From the NCBI GenBank assembly GCA_014529385.2, contig CM043966.1:106405587-106469586 (forward strand): a stretch of DNA of 64,000 nt. The letters run 5' to 3'. Source of the stretch: Adiantum capillus-veneris (taxonomy: Eukaryota; Streptophyta; Polypodiopsida; Polypodiales; Pteridaceae). The notes under the pieces are model-generated. The model saw only the letters and a list, made by a program, of their open reading frames with translations. It did not search any database and had not been told where the DNA came from. Each line of letters begins with the position of its first letter. Position 1 is the stretch's first letter. Made by a program: the position numbers and the translations under genes. This document shows, piece after piece, positions 9,786-19,385 of the stretch.

Positions 9786-12700
9786 TTATGGTGTTTTCAG
9801 AGGCTCTTTATGATTTTCTCTTATTCGGTTTTCATTTGGTTCCATGTTACGGTTTTCTGTGTCGGTCTTTCTCTTTGTGGTATTGGTTCTAGTCTCCATT
9901 GTCTCGACTGAATCTGAATCATCCTCGAGGTCATTCATATACACGGGGTCATCTCCTGTACCTATGTTTGTTTTGGAACTTGGCTTTGAATTTTCCGTAT
10001 TCTGCGACTTCTTCCTTCGTGTCTTCTTTTTCTTTGCTTGGATAATTGACGCAGTATCTCTCTCTTCGAGGATATGGCCTGGCCCTTGAAGCATGGACCG
10101 TGTAATCGCATAAGCGGGTGCGACGGGTGGTATTGGCGATGTCACACTAGCAATTTCGACCAAATTTAGGGGTGTGATTTTAGGCGCATTTGGGTTATAG
10201 GGGCATTGGGCAATCAAGTGATCTATGCCACAACGATTACATGTGAGTATTGGCATTGCAGACGTGCTCCCTTGATTCATTTGCATCTGTGCAGCATTCT
10301 TTTGCAGCCTAATAGGGCACTCCGCTACTCGATGTGGTCCACCACACTCGTAGCATTGAAGAGGTGGCCTCCTAGCCTGGGTGTTGATATTTTGACCTCT
10401 GGATGCGAGAGCAGCAGCTTGATAAACCGGCTTGACTTGTCCCCAACAATCTTCCATGTAGTATATAGGACACTCTTCCAATGTATCAAGTCCGTAGGCA
10501 ATACTAGTGTCTATTTCCTCCTCACAGCCATCTGCATAAGCATTTGATGGCTCGCAACCCACTTGGTTCATAGGGGCGACTCTTGGATGCGGGGGCTGCG
10601 GTCCTAGCACAGGAGGTGGTAGCGGTGTAGCTTGTACAACATTTTGAGATCTAGGGACCATGTGTTGCGGTAGTTGCTCAACAGGTGGAGTAGGCATCAA
10701 TACAGGAGCTCGAGGCGCATCCGTCCAGGCTACAGGTGGTCTATTTGCCATCATACGTTTGATCATTAAACAATCCTTAGCTTGGTGACCATACCTACCA
10801 CATGCGTTGCAAGTTCCATTAAATTTTACTCTAAACGTAGGGCACTCACTAGTGCTATGTGGACCTAAGCAAATGGAACACCATTGTTGCTCCCTTCTTG
10901 GATACATGTGACTATTTTGAGGGGGTCGATTATCCTTAAGAGACTCTTGGATTGCCTTGGTGAGGTCTGTCAAGAATGTCTCAAATACCTTTGGCTCATT
11001 GGCAATGGGCTTTGCAGTCATGGGTTCATACTCAATGGCTTGTGAGCTAGTGGATCTCGTGTCAGTAGACACCCTCATGCCTGCTATCATCAAGTTGTCC
11101 TCTAATTGGATTGCATTGGCAGTGACATCTTCCCAGGTTGTGATACCTCTAATCACTAGTCCATTATAGATTCCTTCATTCCTCAACCCTCGAATGAATC
11201 GATCAAGCAGTTGGTTATTGTTGAAGCGCTCATTTACAGGGCAACGAGAGTTTAAGTGCTTTAGACGACTAATGAAGTCCCTTACTGACTCTCCTTCCTT
11301 ACGTTCGGCCTTCTGTAGCTGAGATGCTACACCCCAAAGCACACCTTCTCGTATGTACTCCTTTAGAAACAACCTTCGAAGGGTAGGGTAGATTGTTTTC
11401 TCGTCCACCCTTAGGGTCCTATACCAATCTCTAGCCTTCCCACTTAATGTCAAGCTTAAGGCATTGCACTTATGTAGTTCGTTGCGTTCCCCTAAGGAAT
11501 CACATACTTGTTCAAACACTTCAATGTGTTTCCTAGCATCTTCGTCGCCATTGAATTTTTGCGTGAGTTTGGCAATTTGTACTGCCTTACTTCTAGGCTC
11601 TCTATCAGATGCGTGACGCATATTTTCTGCAATAGATCGACCTATGGTTTGAGCAAACGCTGCCAAGTCACCTATGTGAGGAGGTAGGGCTGGTGGAGGT
11701 ACTCTTGGAATCATATGTGGGAGAGGGATGGGTGCCGGTCTTGGCATATGTGTGGATGATGCAGGATATGGAACATAACCGGGCATAGGTCCACTCGGAT
11801 AAGGGCTAGGGAGCGGCACTCGAGGAGCGTAAGCAAGTGGTACTATTGGAGGTGTGGGGGCCATGTGTGCATAAGGGGCTAGAGGCACATATGGTCGAGG
11901 CCCCATATTAGGTACTACGACACTAGGTAGTGGCACTGCGCTAACCGTAGATGTCATCGGTACATTCTCTGTCAGGCTTATCCCTGGAGTGAGCACTGTG
12001 TTTTCCTTAATAGAGGGTTGAGCCAAGTTAGGGAAGCTGAAGTTTTCGCTCGGAGGCTCAGATTGCATAGAGACCCTAGGTGAAATGACGTAAGATGGGT
12101 CCATGGGGCTCATTAGAGGAGTCTCCATTTGTGATAGAGTAGGCTGTTGAGCCTTGCTCGTATCCAGAAATCTCATGGGGCCAATTGAGAGTATATTTAC
12201 CCCTCGGTTTTGCCTTTCTGATTGAATAATGCCATGGATAACATTACAGATCATTTTCTGTTGATCTTCGATGCTCGTGGCACTAGAGGTGGATTGTACA
12301 ATCTCTATCCATCCTACATGGTAGGCGTGGCCAGAGTGTAGATCCGTCAACACCTCAGTGTGGAGGTCGTATATCCAATGATCATTAATGAACAATCCTT
12401 CTAGAGTCGACGTGTTAACGGTTTCTTGTGAGGTAGAAGCAATGTTGCTCCTCGTGGTTTTACTTGTCACCAACGGTACTCTAGAGGGAACTTCTGAAGG
12501 AGGCAGCTCAACAGGGCCTTCTTGGTAAGAAGTTGGTAGGATATCCACATGGACACTCTTTGGGGGTGTGGGGTCCACGTGCGATGTGAAAGGAGATTCC
12601 ACTTCCCCACCCCCTTCGTGTGCTTCATTTGCATCAGGTTCCGAGCGAGTAGCTCTACCTAATGTTTCCATGAAACGGCTAAACATACTAGTACTAGGCT

Positions 12701-12935
12701 GTGGAGCTTCGAGAGGTGCATGGCCTTCTCTCTCAGTGTTTTGGGTAGGGTATGCTTCCATGATTTCTGAGTCGGAGGAGGAATCACTAGCGGCTATTTT
12801 AGGGTCTTGGGTGGTGCTACCTTGTGTCCCTGCTGAGGGTCTAGAGCTTATCGTGGATGGGTAATGGGTGTCCGTATGAATAGAGGCACCCTCAATATGC
12901 TCGTGTTCTAGCACCCGCCCAGAGCGTAAGTGCAT
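9786..12935 (-). CDS. gag: TR-GAG1 Gag polyprotein
   Basis: 1049 codons, fully open. Residues 1-440 are a low-complexity Pro/Ser/Thr-rich arm (PLPSPYPSG, APYAHMAPTPP). A Retrotrans_gag capsid domain follows at about 450-610: KFNGDEDARKHIEVFEQV, LSGKARDWYRTL, LRRLFLKEYI, FISRLKHLNSRCP. Then come four zinc knuckles: CSICLGPHSTSEC, CNACGRYGHQAKDC, CYECGGPHRVAEC and CNRCGIDHLIAQC at about residues 685, 707, 861 and 897. Only the second is a classic CX2CX4HX4C; the others are CX2CX3HX4C. The tail is basic and Lys/Arg rich (KKKKTRRKKSQ). Gag should form the particle and package RNA. The long arm makes it larger than typical plant Gag. The start follows a 930-base leader downstream of the PBS. An intact frame suggests recent function. 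Confidence 0.93.
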   Translation of the reverse strand: MHLRSGRVLEHEHIEGASIHTDTHYPSTISSRPSAGTQGSTTQDPKIAASDSSSDSEIMEAYPTQNTEREGHAPLEAPQPSTSMFSRFMETLGRATRSEPDANEAHEGGGEVESPFTSHVDPTPPKSVHVDILPTSYQEGPVELPPSEVPSRVPLVTSKTTRSNIASTSQETVNTSTLEGLFINDHWIYDLHTEVLTDLHSGHAYHVGWIEIVQSTSSATSIEDQQKMICNVIHGIIQSERQNRGVNILSIGPMRFLDTSKAQQPTLSQMETPLMSPMDPSYVISPRVSMQSEPPSENFSFPNLAQPSIKENTVLTPGISLTENVPMTSTVSAVPLPSVVVPNMGPRPYVPLAPYAHMAPTPPIVPLAYAPRVPLPSPYPSGPMPGYVPYPASSTHMPRPAPIPLPHMIPRVPPPALPPHIGDLAAFAQTIGRSIAENMRHASDREPRSKAVQIAKLTQKFNGDEDARKHIEVFEQVCDSLGERNELHKCNALSLTLSGKARDWYRTLRVDEKTIYPTLRRLFLKEYIREGVLWGVASQLQKAERKEGESVRDFISRLKHLNSRCPVNERFNNNQLLDRFIRGLRNEGIYNGLVIRGITTWEDVTANAIQLEDNLMIAGMRVSTDTRSTSSQAIEYEPMTAKPIANEPKVFETFLTDLTKAIQESLKDNRPPQNSHMYPRREQQWCSICLGPHSTSECPTFRVKFNGTCNACGRYGHQAKDCLMIKRMMANRPPVAWTDAPRAPVLMPTPPVEQLPQHMVPRSQNVVQATPLPPPVLGPQPPHPRVAPMNQVGCEPSNAYADGCEEEIDTSIAYGLDTLEECPIYYMEDCWGQVKPVYQAAALASRGQNINTQARRPPLQCYECGGPHRVAECPIRLQKNAAQMQMNQGSTSAMPILTCNRCGIDHLIAQCPYNPNAPKITPLNLVEIASVTSPIPPVAPAYAITRSMLQGPGHILEERDTASIIQAKKKKTRRKKSQNTENSKPSSKTNIGTGDDPVYMNDLEDDSDSVETMETRTNTTKRKTDTENRNMEPNENRIRENHKEPLKTP

Positions 12936-13267
12936 GTGCTTTTGATACCCTAAGGTGTCAAAAAGCTGCTCTAGGAGGCCTTGTGACTAGTTTTTTGCGT
13001 GTTTTTTGTTTGTTTTTTTGCTAGATTTTTTAGAGCGTGTCGTGGAATGGGTCGTGTGATAGCTCGAAACGAGCGTATCGGTCAGAGGGTCGTGCCGTGC
13101 TTTACAGCCCTCCGTTTGATCACTCTATGCCCTCGGAATCCCTAAAACTGTCAATTTCCAGTAGGGAACTAGGCCCAAACTAGAAAGTCTAAGGGTGCAA
13201 GTGGGAAGAGAAAGGAGGAGAGTGGAGGACTTGTCCCACATGCTCTCATTCTCTCTTGAGGGAGTAG

Positions 13268-13373
13268 GGTATATATATAAGAGTGAGTCTAGTATATATC
13301 ATAAGACTGAGGACTGAGGCCTGGGCTTGGGCTTGGGCTTGGGCTTGGGCTTGGGCTTGGGCTTGGGCTTGGG
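13268..13373 (-). promoter_or_regulatory. Possible internal promoter: TGGGCT array plus TATA
   Basis: Eight perfect tandem TGGGCT hexamers (13322-13369, plus a TGGG remnant) read as AGCCCA on the minus strand. About 45 bases further on (minus direction) is a TATATATATA box at 13270-13279, and the gag ATG is 335 bases beyond. TGGGCY is the plant Site II element bound by TCP factors in many proliferation-linked promoters. The geometry fits a promoter for a gag mRNA separate from the LTR; activity is inference. Confidence 0.4.
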
Positions 13374-13545
13374 AAAATGATCCCGATCTACCTTTTATAC
13401 AAACCAACCCGTCTGTTTTAAGAGTCACGTTTTTTATTTTCGAAAAATTTAGCCGCTCGCTCGCGTTTTTTTTTTCACTTTTTTTTTTTTTTAAATTAAA
13501 TTTTTTTTTTCAGAATTTTTTTTAACTCTTTTTTTTTTCTTTTCT

Positions 13546-13766
13546 TTTTTTGATGCAGAAAATACAGAAATTGAAAACGCAGAAATTGAAAATGCAGAAA
13601 ATTTAAAAAAACGCAGAAATGCAGGAAATTGCAGAAATTGAAAACGCCGAAATTGAAAATGCAGAAATTGAAGAAATTGAAAAAACGCAAGAAATGCAGA
13701 AAATTGAAAAAAGCACAGACAATAGCAGAAATTGAAACTTGGCAGAAAATGCAGAAAACGCAAAAA
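13546..13766 (-). repeat. Purine-rich leader minisatellite of TR-GAG1
   Basis: Irregular tandem copies of a 14-18 base unit like GCAGAAATTGAAAA fill about 200 bases between the PBS and gag. On the plus strand it is almost free of C and T-poor, so the RNA (minus sense) would be U/C rich, like a long polypyrimidine tract. The frames it opens are repeat artefacts. Confidence 0.7.
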
Positions 13767-13862
13767 ACAGAAATCTCCACACACTCCTTCCCTGCCTTTC
13801 CTATGATAGAAGTTGCACCACAAAAAAGCGTAAAGTGCTAACCGAGCTTAGTGTAGGGCATA

Positions 13863-13880
13863 TCCCTGGCAGCGGCGCCA
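13863..13880 (-). other. TR-GAG1 primer-binding site, tRNA-Asp-like
   Basis: The minus strand reads TGGCGCCGCTGCCAGGGA, four bases from the 5' LTR. It matches the widespread plant PBS TGGCGCCGTTGCCGGGGA, complementary to the tRNA-Asp 3' end, with two differences. Confidence 0.8.
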
Positions 13881-13884
13881 AAAA

Positions 13885-14459
13885 TGTGCGCTCCTTGCCG
13901 CACTGTCGAAGCAAGGGACTTGCCAATACACCGTATGCGAGCCACAAACGGCTCCAAGCACACAACAAGCCTAAACTAGCAAGCTCAAGAGAACAAAGGG
14001 TGTGTCACTCACCGCTCTACGCTCGCCTTTGTGGTGGATTCCTCGCCGCGATGAAGAAGAAGCTGCAGTCGTGCCGCGCTCAACCGCTTCGCCGCCATCG
14101 TGCCTTCGTAATGCTCGATCGCACACACACTCTCCCTCTCTCTCTCTCTCACACACACACACACGAGGAGGTGAAGAAGAAGAAGATGGAGATGGAGCAA
14201 GAGCACTCTTCTATTGCACAAATGAGAGAATGAGTAAAAATTAGGTTTAGTTGGCTTTTATAGGAGCTCACCCCATTCACACCTCGGCGCCCATGCTTAA
14301 CCAACTAATCCCTTGAATGTCCAAGTTAAAGTGCGCCTCTCATCGGCGATCACTCTACCTTTCCCTATTGGTCCGACAAGCCCGGTACCTGACTCTAAAT
14401 AATACATAATACACGTCCGTCGTAGGTGATGGGGTGTCCGTGTGCCGTGAGGGTTAACA
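13885..14459 (-). repeat. TR-GAG1 5' LTR
   Basis: A 575-bp partner of 5548-6124, starting TGTGCGCTCC and ending GGTTAACA, followed by the GAGAG duplication. The TATA box (CCTATAAAAGCC on the minus strand) near 14251-14262 would start genomic RNA toward lower coordinates. Confidence 0.95.
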
Positions 14460-14464
14460 GAGAG

Positions 14465-16140
14465 CTTTAGGAATGACTTAAGGGCGAGGTTTTCTTAGGC
14501 TTGGGAGATTAGAGAGATTTAGAATGGCTTAAGGCTTAAGCTTGAGATTATCAAGAGCTTAAGAAATTAATCCAGCGAGCTTAAGAGCTTTAAGAGATTA
14601 TGAGGAGTTTTCGAATATGGATATCATGAGGAGTTTAAGAGTTTGTCGATTATCAAGAGCTTAATAACTCCGGATAAGGAGACACGCGATGATGAGGAGG
14701 AGGCCTCAGAGATTAAGAGATTATAGCTTATGGGGCTTAAGCGCCTCAAGATTATGAGGAGGAGAGCTTAAGAATATCGAGCTCTAAGGAGGGGAAGAAG
14801 AGCACCAAGATGATGAGGTGGAGGAATGCCTCAAATCACACATTTTTCTTCTTAATATGGATGCATGTCTCCTTGGCTTAAAATAGCTAGGCACCCATTA
14901 GCGACATCGCTAATGGGTCCTAGCCCTTGATGGCGTGGCAGTTGTTTCTAGACCAGCACCAAATCCGGTGCGATCAGCACCAAAAAGCATCGCGATGGCG
15001 TGCTCTTCAACTTTCGCTTCATCACCGACGTCATCCAACAATCGTCTCAGCCTGCGCGAGCGTTTTTTCCTTGCGCAGTTTTTCCTCTCGCTGCCACCAC
15101 GACCTGGCTCCTTATTTTCCCTTCGCTTCACATTCACTCACTCCCTATTAATTTAGGGTGACCTCGGGCGGCCTTTTTTTCATTCCCTTGGGCGGCCTTG
15201 CCCCTTGGCTTCTTTTTGACACTTAAAGGAAACCCCATATACATATCGACTAAAGCATCACCAAGCTCAACAACTTTCTTTAGTATCTCGTCCAACAATC
15301 TCATCAAGGATTCTCTCACCTTGGGATAAATCCCGCAGTCAATGCATTCCAAGTGATCACATTCCGAACACGAATCACTTCAAGCACTTTTTTGTACTTT
15401 ACGAGAAGTACACCACATTTGGCGTACATGTAGGCTATTGTAGTACCGCTGTTGGCAATATACCCTGCTATCAATGCACTGCATAAGATAACATTTTGGA
15501 CAAATTCTCCTCGAGCACTTACTCTTTTGCATTCCAAAATCCAGACTGCAACTCATTGACCAAGCGGACCAGAGTGGTATGGAAACGGGCCCCGATGAAT
15601 ATTTACCGGCCAATATCTTTGTAATCGGAACTTCGATCACTGATCTGAAAAGACCACCACGCTGCACAAAGTGAGCACTTCATCCCGACGCATTCATTTT
15701 GTTTTTGTACCCTCAGCTGCACTTGCCCAATCCGGTACCGATCTACTACTAACTCAACTTAAAACTGTCATAACTTCTTACCCGTAGCTTCAGCTGTAGT
15801 TACCCAATCCGGTGCAGATCTGCTAGTGACTCAACTTAAAATTGTCATAACTTCTTACCTATAGCTCCGATTGATGAGCCGTAAAGATAGGCATGTAGAG
15901 CTTTTTGAGTACTTCAACTTGGATAAATAAAATTCCAGCTATGACCACTTCAAGAATACTCACTGCTTGGCATTACCAAGACATCTTCTGGCCCTTAGAG
16001 CCACATCTGGCACACTTTTAACTTATAACTTGGCTTGTTAGCAAGCCCTTATAACTACTAATTAATCATGTAAGATTCAAACAAACCTGATTCACTTTCC
16101 TTTGCTCATTTTCTTGTCATGGGAGCGGAGCGGCGTGACA
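14465..16140 (-). repeat. LTR-II copy B, second part
   Basis: It resumes the LTR interrupted at 5547 and ends GGGAGCGGAGCGGCGTGACA, next to a PPT-side internal fragment. It includes the ACCCATTAGCGAC palindrome at 14893-14918 and the PPR-derived stretch at 15215-15537. Its end pattern equals 42661-42680 and 48631-48650. Confidence 0.85.
15215..15537 (-). pseudogene. PPR-gene fragment inside LTR copy B
   Basis: Minus-strand reading shows PLS-type pentatricopeptide signatures: NVILCSALIAGYI, IAYMYAKCGVL, VRNVITWNALTAGFI, then after a stop LLDEILKKVVELGDALVDMY. These are the core of two to three consecutive PPR repeats. PPR proteins bind organelle RNA and are numerous in land plants. Here the piece is within a retrotransposon LTR, has stops and lacks the rest of the gene, so it is a captured relic. 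Equivalent pieces are at 41880-42200 and 47690-48100. Confidence 0.75.
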
Positions 16141-16782
16141 TTCACGCCCTCTTAACCTGCACAGCCTCCGGTCTATGCCAACCGGTCTTCAAGCTGCATC
16201 TTCTATAAATACCTTAAGTTACTTTTCATCAAGCTCACGTAGTTGATAAAGGTATGTAAAACAAAAAGAAGTTGTAAATCATAACATCAATAGTCTAGCT
16301 CAATTATCTAGTAGTTGTTCCATCACAATCCTTGAACCGTAGTGGTCGAATCTCCAAAGCATGTAATTATGAAAATCTGTTTAGTGAACCCCGTCAAACT
16401 CAAGTGCTCCAGTTACTTATGCACATGGCTTGACCATAAGCTCTCTTTAAGGAACCTTGTCAAGCTCAAATATGCCTTACTCTGTCTGCACACGGAATGG
16501 TCGTCAAGCCCTTTACTTCAAGTTCTTGTAGCAGAACCATCTCAAAAGATGTGAAGATACGATAACAATTGTCCAAGACATCAACTGGAAGCTAGCCATG
16601 TAAACTTATTGATCATATAACCAAAAACACGTCTGTCTTAGCATACATCCAAAAACAAATCTACTAGTAACCTGTACAGGAAAATAAATGATATCTCTGA
16701 ATCTGCAAGTTGCTCTTCAATAGCTCCCATCAAATGGAATAATAAGAAATTTCCCCAATAGTGGAGCAACATAATATCCACA
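16141..16782 (-). repeat. Isolated 3' internal fragment of a TGTYG element
   Basis: It matches 42681-43330 (CTGCACAGCCTCCGGTCT, ATCTTCTATAAATACCTTAAG and GTGGAGCAACATAATATCCAC). It directly abuts the LTR end at 16140, so LTR B was once between two internal regions. Homology stops at about 16782. Confidence 0.75.
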
Positions 16783-17142
16783 GAGGAATCCCAAACTCCA
16801 AGCAAGTGTTTCCGAGCTAATACAAAATCGAGAGACATCTAGCAAAGCACCTTGAACATATCCATGTTGTAAAATTGATGCAACTCATGATCAAGCAAGA
16901 AAGCATATTCAAAAGTACATTTTTACAATTTTTAACTTCACATATGCATCTTCTCCATCATCTATGTTACGGCCTCCAAACATCACTTGTGCTTCCAAAA
17001 TTTCAATGGACGGACATATACATGGTCTCCCATAGGCCATCTATGGTCAAATTTCCAAAAACCAAAAGTCACGTAATGGTTTTGAAGAGTCAACTGTCCA
17101 AAAACCAGATAACTCTTTTGGTGTGTCAATTGATTAATATCC

Positions 17143-17187
<45 letters not shown>

Positions 17188-17777
17188 CCCCCCCCCCCCC
17201 CCATAGTCAAAGACTCAAATGTCATTTGCATTGATGATAGACACATGCGAGTATGAATGTAAAATCCCTACAAAATTCAAGTCCTAAAAAATATCGCTTA
17301 GTTCTTGGATATCTTTGTGGTCTTGCTAAACGTGACTATAACTATAACTAGAACAACTTCAACACCAATAGCTCTTCCCATCTTGCATCCTTCCTCTAAA
17401 AAATAGCCTTTCCTTGGGCTCTTTGATATTCAAATTGATTTGAAAATGTATTCTTGCGTGCCTTTTTAGCCTTTGACATGTGGATACTCTCCACAAAGAA
17501 GTCAACGTAGAACACGCATGCATCTCAGCCACAAGACCTTGGATGGAACCACACTTCATCCTTGGCTTATAGTAAATATTGGCTAGATTCCAAATTACAA
17601 AACCATCTTTGATGATCTTGGTGATGTCCTGCCATACTAAAAGTGAATTGGCCAAGGAAATCTCATTGACCTCATTGGGATTGGGCCATTACACATTTGA
17701 GAATGCTGGCTACTAGGCACTTCTGCAGCTTGAGAGAAACCATGGACTTCACGCGAGGTGACACTCACTATTCGCCC

Positions 17778-17834
<57 letters not shown>

Positions 17835-17929
17835 AATGGACACATACTTAGGCCCTGGCCCTTAGGCCCTGGCCCTAATGCTATCGACAGAGAGTACGTG
17901 GAATGCAGCTTGACAATGGGGACCACTAG
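16783..17929. other. Unassigned spacer with CT and C runs
   Basis: I recognise no gene. Contains (CT)n 17145-17184 followed directly by an 18-base C run (17185-17202), and (TC)n 17779-17833. A 98-codon minus frame at 17359-17655 has no family signature. Confidence 0.6.
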
Positions 17930-18275
17930 AATGGTATAACCTCTCTATCACACAAGTGTGGTAGATTCGTTATGCCATTTACCTCTTGAATAACAGGTCT
18001 TGAGTTCAACTCTCCTCGTCGGATAGATCTTTAAGGTCACTCGGGATAGTTTCCTACGACGTTAAAATTCTTGTGTGTGTGGGTATGCTAATAAAGAGGA
18101 AAATGGTATAATCTTTTTATCACCGAAGTGTGGTAGATTGGTTATGCCATTTCCCTCTTGAATAAGAGGTCTTGAGCTCAACTCTCCTCGCCGGATAGAT
18201 CTTTAAGGTCTCTTGGGATAGTTTCCTACAAAGTTAAAATTCTCTCCTTCTTCTTCTTCTTCTTCTTCTTCTTCT
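17930..18275 (+). mobile_element. Dimeric SINE-like repeat, copy 1
   Basis: Two related units of about 140 bases (17931-18075 and 18102-18243) are joined by a GCTAATAAAGAGGAAAATGG linker. Each starts ATGGTATAA, has GTGTGGTAGATT(C/G)GTTATGCC and then TCTTGAG(T/C)TCAACTCTCC, which resembles a pol III B box (GGTTCGANNCC) with an A-box-like stretch before it. Each ends CTTTAAGGTC....GATAGTTTCCTAC....GTTAAAATTC. The second unit runs into a (TTC)n tail at 18246-18275. The same dimer is present, inverted and 5'-truncated, at 57673-57950. A tRNA origin is inferred. Confidence 0.6.
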
Positions 18276-18283
18276 CCCTCTCC

Positions 18284-18374
<91 letters not shown>
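18276..18374. repeat. Compound (TG)n(AG)n microsatellite
   Basis: (TG)n at 18287-18333 passes directly into (AG)n at 18333-18374, right after the SINE TTC tail. Confidence 0.95.
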
Positions 18375-18378
<4 letters not shown>

Positions 18379-18904
18379 TATACCGACTATAGTATCTTCT
18401 GAATGAGCAAGGAGAGGATCCCCGCTGCAGGTTGCAAGCCTGCAGGCAAGCTGCATAAGCTCTTGCTCACCTACTGGCTCTCTCTTTAAATAAATACCGC
18501 TAATACTTTAAAGATGTCAGATTCCTCATGCAGGTTGCACCATCCTCCTCAACCTTCGCATGCACCTCTTGCTACTTCTCCTTACCATCCTCCTCAGCCT
18601 TGTAAGTAGGATACACCTCCCCCAAGCCCAAGGGCTTCCTTCTCATCGCGACGCACACAGAGAGCCGTAAAACATCTTGCAAAATATTGGCTAGGCAAGT
18701 GATGAATGAGTTTGGCAGTTTCCTCAGGAATCCCATAACTTGGAAGAAACACCCCAGCTCGAGCTTCACCATTCTCATTGTCCTCATTGTCATCATCCAA
18801 ACCTAAAAAGTTGATGGGAGCTCTATAAGAGAGCAGCTGCTCCGCCTGAACTTGCATTGTGTGCAGCTATGCTAGATTTTGCAGCTTCTTCATCACGAGG
18901 AAAA
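18375..18904. other. Unassigned spacer
   Basis: No recognised gene. A minus frame at 18594-18857 (containing VFLPSYGIPEETAKLIHHLP) is gene-like in composition, but I cannot place it in a family. Confidence 0.4.
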
Positions 18905-19048
<144 letters not shown>

Positions 19049-19385
19049 AATTAGCATGCAACCGGATGAGTAGCTGAGAGAAAGAGAGAGAGAGATTCTC
19101 TTTAAACCTCATCCACTCACGGCTGGAGACACAGGAAAACGTCTCTTTGTGTTATTTGAGCGCAAAGGCTTCTACTCTGCATCCATCGCTACAATATAGG
19201 CTTGATCCAAAGCTCGCAGAAACAATGAGAGCTAATCTGATGAGTCAACCAAAAGTGTTGAAGTGCACGCCGTTGCTTGATAATGGCCATGGCTCCATCT
19301 GCTCTAACCTCTCACATTATGCACGGGAGAGAGACAGAGAGAGAGAGAGAGGAGAAGAAGAAGGAAGAGAGAGAGGGAGCTGAGA

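Larger units (their letters stand above)
5548..14459 (-). mobile_element. TR-GAG1: complete gag-protease LTR retrotransposon without pol
   Basis: An 8912-bp element with LTRs TGTGYGCTCC...GGTTAACA at both ends (577 and 575 bp, about a dozen differences by eye), flanked by GAGAG on each side (5543-5547 and 14460-14464). On the minus strand the order is LTR, PBS (tRNA-Asp-like), long leader, Gag, protease, 1.6 kb noncoding, PPT, LTR. No reverse transcriptase, RNase H or integrase motif exists between the LTRs, so it resembles the non-autonomous TR-GAG class of plants, here with a protease. It inserted into an older LTR-II. Low LTR divergence suggests a fairly recent insertion; mobilisation would need a partner's Pol. 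Confidence 0.93.

Noticed and set aside
13322-13373. Telomere-like repeat
   Set aside because: The unit is TGGGCT, not TTTAGGG or TTAGGG.
13283-13525. Plus-strand frame with WAWAWA repeats (and AQAQAQ on the minus strand)
   Set aside because: It is the translation of the TGGGCT hexamer array, not a protein.
16638-17655. Minus-strand host gene candidates
   Set aside because: Short, no motif, partly in retrotransposon-derived sequence.
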